From contig CANDBG010000007.1 in NCBI GenBank assembly GCA_947382875.1, forward strand, positions 1 to 64,000: a stretch of DNA of 64,000 nucleotides, written 5' to 3'. This stretch comes from an uncultured Oscillibacter sp. (GTDB taxonomy: Bacteria; Bacillota; Clostridia; Oscillospirales; Oscillospiraceae). How positions within the stretch are numbered: position 1 is the first letter of the stretch; each line of letters starts with the position of its first letter. The notes below the pieces were generated by a model. It saw only the letters and a program-made list of their open reading frames with translations. It searched no databases and was not told the DNA's origin. The translations under genes and the position numbers were made by a program. Positions 59,642 through 64,000 of this stretch are shown one piece after another.

Positions 59642-60634
59642 TTGTATGGACCGAAGGGAAAAGGAGTCCTGCGGTGCGGCGCGGCCTGTTTACTGGCATT
59701 GTTTCTCTGCGCCGCAGGACCTGTGAAGGCCGCGGAAACGAGCCGGATGTTGGTGCCGGTAGGCCATACGGTGGGGATTAAGCTGTTCGCGCGGGGTGTA
59801 GTTGTGGTAAAGCTCTCCGACGGCGGAACCCCCGCCCGGGAAGGCGGTCTCCGGACGGGTGACGTAATCGTACAATGCAACGGCGCGGCGGTGACGTCAG
59901 CGGAACAGTTTCAGAGTCTGCTTCAACAGAGCAAGGGCGCGGCGGACTTACAGGTATGCCGGTCCGGGGACAACATGACGCTTTCCGTGGAACCGGAGCC
60001 AAATGAACAGGGCGTGTATTGCATTGGCGCATGGATTCGGGACAGCATGGCAGGAATTGGGACGATGACGTATTACGACCCGGAGAGCGGTGAATTCGGC
60101 GCGTTGGGCCATGGTATTACGGATGTGGATACGGCGCTGCTGATGCCGTTTTCCAACGGCTCGATTCTGCCGTCCACGGTAAAGGCGGTGAAAAAGGGCG
60201 AAATAGGTTCCGCGGGGGAACTGCGGGGCGATTTCGATTTGACCTGTCAGTTGGGCGAACTGCACGCCAACACATCCAGCGGCATTTTCGGCGCGATGGA
60301 GCCGTCGGCGGCGCTGGGGGAAGCGGTTCCGACAGGAATGGCGAAAACCGGTCCGGCGGTGATTCGATCCAACGTGCAGGGGGACGAAATCACGGAATAT
60401 CATGTGGAAATTTTGAAGGTTTCGGAAAACGCAGCGGATGGACGGAATCTTGTTTTGTCGGTGACGGATCCTGCGTTGATTGCGGCCACGGGCGGCATTG
60501 TGCAGGGGATGTCGGGAAGTCCGGTTTTACAGGACGGCAAACTGGTTGGAGCGGTCACGCACGTTCTCCTCAGCGACCCGACCAAAGGTTATGGAATTTT
60601 AATCAATCATATGCTGGACGCGGCAGGAAACTAA
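59642..60634 (+). CDS. spoIVB: SpoIVB-type sporulation serine peptidase
   Basis: 330 residues. A signal/membrane segment (LRCGAACLLALFLCAAGPVKAA), a PDZ domain (about 50-120, with GGLRTGDVIVQCNGAAVTS) and an S55 peptidase domain holding the catalytic His in FGALGHGITDVDT and Ser in GMSGSPVLQDG. SpoIVB is made in the forespore and signals to the mother cell to activate pro-sigmaK processing through SpoIVFA. I choose TTG 59642 because AAAAGGGGTGA lies seven bases upstream; a GTG at 59633 overlaps that site. It shows the organism can form spores. A forespore promoter was not evident. Confidence 0.9.
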   Translation: MYGPKGKGVLRCGAACLLALFLCAAGPVKAAETSRMLVPVGHTVGIKLFARGVVVVKLSDGGTPAREGGLRTGDVIVQCNGAAVTSAEQFQSLLQQSKGAADLQVCRSGDNMTLSVEPEPNEQGVYCIGAWIRDSMAGIGTMTYYDPESGEFGALGHGITDVDTALLMPFSNGSILPSTVKAVKKGEIGSAGELRGDFDLTCQLGELHANTSSGIFGAMEPSAALGEAVPTGMAKTGPAVIRSNVQGDEITEYHVEILKVSENAADGRNLVLSVTDPALIAATGGIVQGMSGSPVLQDGKLVGAVTHVLLSDPTKGYGILINHMLDAAGN

Positions 60635-60636
60635 TG

Positions 60637-60673
60637 AACAAGGGGACGGCTTGCGCCGTCCCCTTGTTTTGGT
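60637..60673. terminator. Bidirectional terminator between spoIVB and thioesterase
   Basis: AACAAGGGGACGGC pairs with GCCGTCCCCTTGTT around TTGC, followed by TTGGTTTT on the plus strand. Confidence 0.85.
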
Positions 60674-60690
60674 TTTGCCGGAAAATGCGC

Positions 60691-61128
60691 TTACAGCGGC
60701 ATCCAGCTTCCGCTGGCGATCGCCAGCAGTTTACCGGTTGCGGCGTCGGTCAGCTCGCCCCTCTGACGAATCAGACTGCGTCCCGCCTTGACGATATAGA
60801 CCTTCAATTCCACCGTCATGCCGAATTCCACGCCCCGGATAAACGAGACGGTCATATCGGTGGTCGTGGCCTCGTTGGGCCCGGCGGTGAAGTTCGCCAC
60901 CACGCCAAACGCCGTATCGAACATTCCCAGGATGGCGCCGCCGTGAATGCCGCCCTTTTCGTTGATCTGCCACTTCTGCGTTTCAAAGGCGTACGTTACG
61001 CTTTTTTCCTCGTAATCGCACCGCACCAGACGCGCTTTCATTTTTTCGTCGAAGCCGCCGTCGCCCAGGTTCAGGTAGTGGGCGGATTTTTCCTCCACCA
61101 GCTTGAGCCATGCCTGTTTCGTTTCCAT
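60691..61128 (-). CDS. PaaI-type hot-dog thioesterase
   Basis: 145 residues with a hot-dog fold of the PaaI/YdiI acyl-CoA thioesterase type. The motif INEKGGIHGGAILGMFDTAFG contains the HGG and the helix Asp used in catalysis, and TTDMTVSFIRGVEFG is the following strand. Substrate is likely an aromatic or short acyl-CoA. I start at ATG 61128 with AAAGGGGC upstream. A single-gene unit facing spoIVB. Confidence 0.88.
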   Translation of the reverse strand: METKQAWLKLVEEKSAHYLNLGDGGFDEKMKARLVRCDYEEKSVTYAFETQKWQINEKGGIHGGAILGMFDTAFGVVANFTAGPNEATTTDMTVSFIRGVEFGMTVELKVYIVKAGRSLIRQRGELTDAATGKLLAIASGSWMPL

Positions 61129-61204
61129 GAAATTTTCAGCCCCTTTCCACAAATTCTTCGTGAATGCTTCGCCCTCTTGTATCTTGATAATAAGACAGTA
61201 TCAT

Positions 61205-61245
61205 AAAAGGCGGAAAAATGCAACCGCACGTTTCCGCCTTTCTTA
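61205..61245 (-). terminator. Terminator after the small membrane peptide gene
   Basis: On the minus strand AAAGGCGGAAA pairs with TTTCCGCCTTT (loop of about 15 bases), followed by TATG; a second hairpin GGCAGTTATCC/GGATAACTGCC lies at 61258-61284. Confidence 0.55.
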
Positions 61246-61298
61246 AAACAGCCAGACGGCAGTTATCCGAAATGGATAACTGCCCGCTAAACCTGGAT

Positions 61299-61394
61299 TC
61301 AGCTGTTCGTTTTACTCATAAATGAACAACTGAGAGCTACAAACAATCCCAACAAAATCCATGGTAACGCCGCTCCCATAAAATCGTTAACCAT
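61299..61394 (-). CDS. 31-residue small membrane protein
   Basis: A frame of 31 codons, ATG at 61394 preceded by GAAAGGAAAAAGAT. The peptide is VNDFMGAA, then a single hydrophobic stretch (LPWILLGLFVALSCSFM) and a short basic/polar end (SKTNS). The L-P-W-x-x-x-G-L start of the helix resembles short single-pass peptides I have seen in gut Clostridia. It is followed by two hairpins. Function unknown; could be a toxin-like or complex-assisting peptide. Confidence 0.55.
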   Translation of the reverse strand: MVNDFMGAALPWILLGLFVALSCSFMSKTNS

Positions 61395-61475
61395 ATCTTT
61401 TTCCTTTCAAATATCCGCTTATTGTTCTAAGTTATACCACTTGCAGCACTGCGTGTCAACTGCACGTTTCCGTCC

Positions 61476-61931
61476 CTACTCCAATGTGAACTCACTGGCT
61501 AGGAGGAAGTCCAGATGATTTCCGGGTTCTCTGCATTCAAAGAACCTCTTGGTTACCCGATAATGTCCCGGCTCTAAAGTGCCGTAAATATCTCCCCATT
61601 CGAATGTCAGCTCTCGAGGTTCGTCCTTTATATAGATTAGGGCTTCCGCTGTGTTTACATAGTCAGATTTCTTTCTTTCAAGCCAATACCATTGCCCCTC
61701 CTGCTCAACCTGTAATCCAAAGTCAGCCGCATTGCCACTGTCAATCTCTTCCTCTGTGACATTCAACACCTCTACTGTAACTGCACCTGGATAGGCCGTT
61801 CCCTCGACCACCGTCATCGTTACGCCCTCATAGTCGTTTACGTTTCCATCAAAGGCTTCGCCAACCGCAGGCGCGTCGCTGCACGCCGCCAGAAGCAAAA
61901 ACAACGGAAAAAGTAAAAAAGCTCTTTTCAT
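61476..61931 (-). CDS. Immunoglobulin-like lipoprotein
   Basis: 151 residues. Signal with lipobox LLLLAAC (Cys17), then a beta-rich domain resembling bacterial immunoglobulin-like domains (VTMTVVEGTAYPGAVTVEVLNVTEEEIDSGNAADFGLQVEQEGQWYWL reads as alternating strands; GHYRVTKRF near the end is typical). Function unknown; extracellular, membrane-anchored. GGAGGACT precedes the ATG. It follows the DUF4127 gene by 59 bp and could be co-transcribed with it. Confidence 0.75.
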   Translation of the reverse strand: MKRAFLLFPLFLLLAACSDAPAVGEAFDGNVNDYEGVTMTVVEGTAYPGAVTVEVLNVTEEEIDSGNAADFGLQVEQEGQWYWLERKKSDYVNTAEALIYIKDEPRELTFEWGDIYGTLEPGHYRVTKRFFECREPGNHLDFLLASEFTLE

Positions 61932-61990
61932 TTGGAGTCCTCCTTAATAGAAGTCAAGCGTCTGTATCTGGATTGGTTCATCCGTCCGGC

Positions 61991-63817
61991 TTATTGATAA
62001 TAAATACCTAAAACATTTTTGTGAGGGTCCGAAAAATCGCCCAGGTAAATCTCCATGTCGATCTCAAAGGCCCGGTCCCAGGGGAAGGTGTAGCCGCGCA
62101 GCTCCAAGCCGCCCCAGCCGCGCTCGGTCCAGGACGCCGCAGAGTCATCTGACGGTTTCAGCGAGGTCAAAAGATTGCTTCGCTCGAGGTTTTTCACAAC
62201 GCTCGCGGACGCCTTGTCCATACCGCTTCCCAGACGGCTTTGCAGCGCTTCCAAGTCGATCTGCGGGTCCCAGAAGTTGTCCGGACTGCCGTTCAGGTCG
62301 CTGCGGACGTAGGCAAGCAGGTCGTTGCGGACGATGTTTTTATAGCAAAAATCTTTAATAATACTGTCCGCCAGGGTTTTTGCAAAGGAACGCTCCATGG
62401 AATCGTTCCCGCCACCCCGCTGCAAAACCGCCAGACGCGCCACGCCATGGCTGAACGCCGTGCCGGTGACGATGGCCATATCCAAAAAACCGGCGTAGCT
62501 GACGAGATAGCCTAATTCCGTTTCTTTTGTCAGCGCGCCGTGGAACTCCGTACCGTAAAGACCGTTTCCGGCGTCGATCAGCGTCACAGGACGATGGGCC
62601 TCCCGGCTCGCTTTCAAGGCTTCCATGAGCTGCTTGTAATAGCTCGCTTTCTGGGTTTCGTCGGCGGGCTGGGTCAAAACCAGTACGTCCATGGCGGCGT
62701 TTTCCGCTTCCGTCAGGTCGAAGAACGCGCAGTGTTCCGCTACAATTTCTGTCAAAGGCTGGAAATCATACGCGCAGGCCGGTTCGTTCTCGGAACCACC
62801 GAAGTAACGCACTGACACCTCTGCACCCTGCCAGTCGATTTCGTCCAGGTACAGCCGCGCCACTGCCTTGAACGCCAGGTCGTCCACGCCGGACAGGAGC
62901 CAATCCAACGGTTTGCCGTCCGCGTCCACCCGGAGACCCTGACGCAAATACGCAATCTCATTCTTCTGAATGCACTCCTCCGCGGAAGAATCGTCAATAC
63001 CAATCAAAAGACGGAAATTCTCATATCCCGGCTGCGCCAGGAGCTTCTGCACACCGTCGGAAAACAAGAGCTTCCGTTCCCGGGCCTCCATGTTGGTGAT
63101 CAGCGTCTCAAAGCTGCCCGCCGATTCTCCCATCTGCTCTCTCGCCTGCAAATCAAGGTTTTCCAGGTTTGGTCCCCACCAATAGCTGTCCCAGATGCCG
63201 TCCAGCGTCAGAGCGTCGCCCTCCAGCGTTTTTCGCGGAAGCGCGCCAAACGCACGTATCCAGTTGTAATCTTCCAGCGTTCCGCCGCCGTAGCCGACCG
63301 TTGGAGCCAAACGCATGACGCTGTCCAACAGCCAGACCGTATTCGACGGGTCGCCCGCCAGGGTTTTCAGCAGGTCTTCCAGCATTTGGCCGGTGTGGAT
63401 TTTCTCCCCGTCCGGAAGCGTTGTGCGGTACTCCGTCTCTGAACGGGAGTTGACCAGTCCGCCGGAATGGAGCTGGTCCAGGGAAAGAATGTAATGGTCA
63501 CACCCCGTCCGCTCCTGCTCCAGCACCCACTGGCACAACGCCCACGGGTCGCCGCACTGCCGTCCCTCGGGGGCCGGCTGGTGGTCCAACCAGGTCTTGT
63601 ATAAATTTTCCTCCGGCATTTCCAGCCGGTAGCCAAGGGATTCCGCCAGATAAACCACCCGTGACACATTGTCCGGGCGGTCGTCCAAAGGCACATAAGC
63701 CAGTCGGACGCCGGTTTCGTTTTCTGTGAGGGGCATGTCAACGGGTTCCGTCCGCACGGCGCCGCAGCCGGTCAGAAGGACACAGGTTAACAGTCCGGCT
63801 AAGATTTTTCGTTTCAT
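61991..63817 (-). CDS. DUF4127 family lipoprotein
   Basis: 608 residues of DUF4127. A lipoprotein signal ends at CVLLTGC; the conserved opening VRLAYVPLDDRPDN and the pairs LSLDQLHSGGLVNSR, VWLLDSVMRLAPT and RLLIGIDDSSAEE are typical of the family. Function unknown; the many Asp residues suggest a metal-dependent enzyme on the outer face of the membrane. I start at ATG 63817 with AGGAGA upstream; the frame to 63859 has no site. It lies downstream of ybaB but behind a strong terminator. Confidence 0.88.
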   Translation of the reverse strand: MKRKILAGLLTCVLLTGCGAVRTEPVDMPLTENETGVRLAYVPLDDRPDNVSRVVYLAESLGYRLEMPEENLYKTWLDHQPAPEGRQCGDPWALCQWVLEQERTGCDHYILSLDQLHSGGLVNSRSETEYRTTLPDGEKIHTGQMLEDLLKTLAGDPSNTVWLLDSVMRLAPTVGYGGGTLEDYNWIRAFGALPRKTLEGDALTLDGIWDSYWWGPNLENLDLQAREQMGESAGSFETLITNMEARERKLLFSDGVQKLLAQPGYENFRLLIGIDDSSAEECIQKNEIAYLRQGLRVDADGKPLDWLLSGVDDLAFKAVARLYLDEIDWQGAEVSVRYFGGSENEPACAYDFQPLTEIVAEHCAFFDLTEAENAAMDVLVLTQPADETQKASYYKQLMEALKASREAHRPVTLIDAGNGLYGTEFHGALTKETELGYLVSYAGFLDMAIVTGTAFSHGVARLAVLQRGGGNDSMERSFAKTLADSIIKDFCYKNIVRNDLLAYVRSDLNGSPDNFWDPQIDLEALQSRLGSGMDKASASVVKNLERSNLLTSLKPSDDSAASWTERGWGGLELRGYTFPWDRAFEIDMEIYLGDFSDPHKNVLGIYYQ

Positions 63818-63861
63818 GCGCGTTCTCCTATCTAATCGAATCTTCCAGGTTTTTACCATGC

Positions 63862-63892
63862 AAAAAGGTCCGGAACCGGCTGGTTCCGAACC
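63862..63892 (-). terminator. ybaB terminator
   Basis: On the minus strand GGTTCGGAACC pairs with GGTTCCGGACC around AGCC, followed by TTTTTG. Confidence 0.8.
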
Positions 63893-63904
63893 CCGTTGTT
63901 TTGC

Positions 63905-64000
63905 TCAAAAGCCGAAGCCGCTCAAATCAATGCCGCCCGTTGAGTCGGAAATCGCTTTTTCCATGGCGTCCCCTGCCTGCCGCAGCGCCTCGTTTACGGC
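63905..64000 (-). CDS. ybaB: YbaB/EbfC nucleoid-associated protein (C-terminal part, cut by window end)
   Basis: The last 31 codons of a minus-strand gene that runs out of the window. The peptide AVNEALRQAGDAMEKAIS followed by a Gly-rich end (STGGIDLSGFGF) is the typical C terminus of YbaB/EbfC, a small dimeric DNA-binding protein usually encoded next to dnaX and recR. Only the end is seen, so the call is tentative though the pattern is distinctive. A strong terminator follows. Confidence 0.75.
   Translation of the reverse strand, partial: AVNEALRQAGDAMEKAISDSTGGIDLSGFGF

Overview
The window reads as chromosome of a spore-forming, low-to-moderate GC Clostridia-type Firmicute, most like an anaerobic gut Oscillospiraceae-type organism. 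This rests on SpoIVB, Gram-positive ribosome binding sites (GGAGG), many TTGACA-N17-TATAAT promoters, LAAC/LTAC lipoprotein signals, several TRAP and ABC transporters, and a Firmicutes-style ethanolamine locus controlled by EutV/EutW. No genus can be fixed from sequence reading alone.

Bases 1-3.6 kb: a structured gene-free edge with a decayed tRNA-like piece, then a minus-strand pair (MaoC-like hydratase, GPH-family sugar:cation symporter). The divergent region towards eut carries two 25-bp direct repeats and a strong hairpin attenuator.

3.6-20.0 kb: a complete ethanolamine-utilisation microcompartment operon on the plus strand: eutV, eutW, eutA, eutB, eutC, eutL, eutQ, two eutM copies flanking a BMC protein with a basic tail, a TIGR02536-like protein, a PduO-type adenosyltransferase, eutE, pduL, eutN, pduS-like, pduT-like, eutS, eutP, a divergent BMC-like small protein, and eutH. 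EutH imports ethanolamine, EutBC (B12-dependent, reactivated by EutA and fed by PduS/PduO) makes acetaldehyde, EutE makes acetyl-CoA, and PduL makes acetyl-phosphate inside the shell. eutG and eutJ are absent and eutD/eutT are replaced by pdu-type genes. Two leader regions (before eutV and before eutA) have paired hairpins whose second stem overlaps an intrinsic terminator, as expected for EutV (ANTAR) antitermination. The locus ends next to tRNA-Arg(CCT) and a tRNA remnant, so it may be an acquired island.

20.8-28.9 kb (minus): one operon combining a five-gene oligopeptide/nickel-type ABC transporter with larE, larB and larC (nickel-pincer cofactor synthesis). It starts at a consensus promoter and a 160-nt structured leader with mutually exclusive hairpins and a terminator, a riboswitch candidate of no class I recognise.

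29-41 kb: a methyltransferase, a nucleoside kinase, and a sugar-acid catabolic cluster (TRAP transporter DctPQM, L-fuconate dehydratase, LacI-type regulator, two SDR dehydrogenases) with matching LacI-like operators; then a G5/3D cell-wall protein with a long leader.

41-64 kb: polar amino acid ABC transporter, a signal-less ParB-like/BMP fusion, a small leucine-rich-repeat protein among repeats, DUF4177, rpmE, flavin reductase, hflX, HTH-GNAT fusion, yigZ, a probable orphan small RNA, a MacAB-like efflux system, a TRAP-TAXI transporter, spoIVB, a PaaI thioesterase, a 31-residue membrane peptide, two lipoproteins and the end of ybaB.
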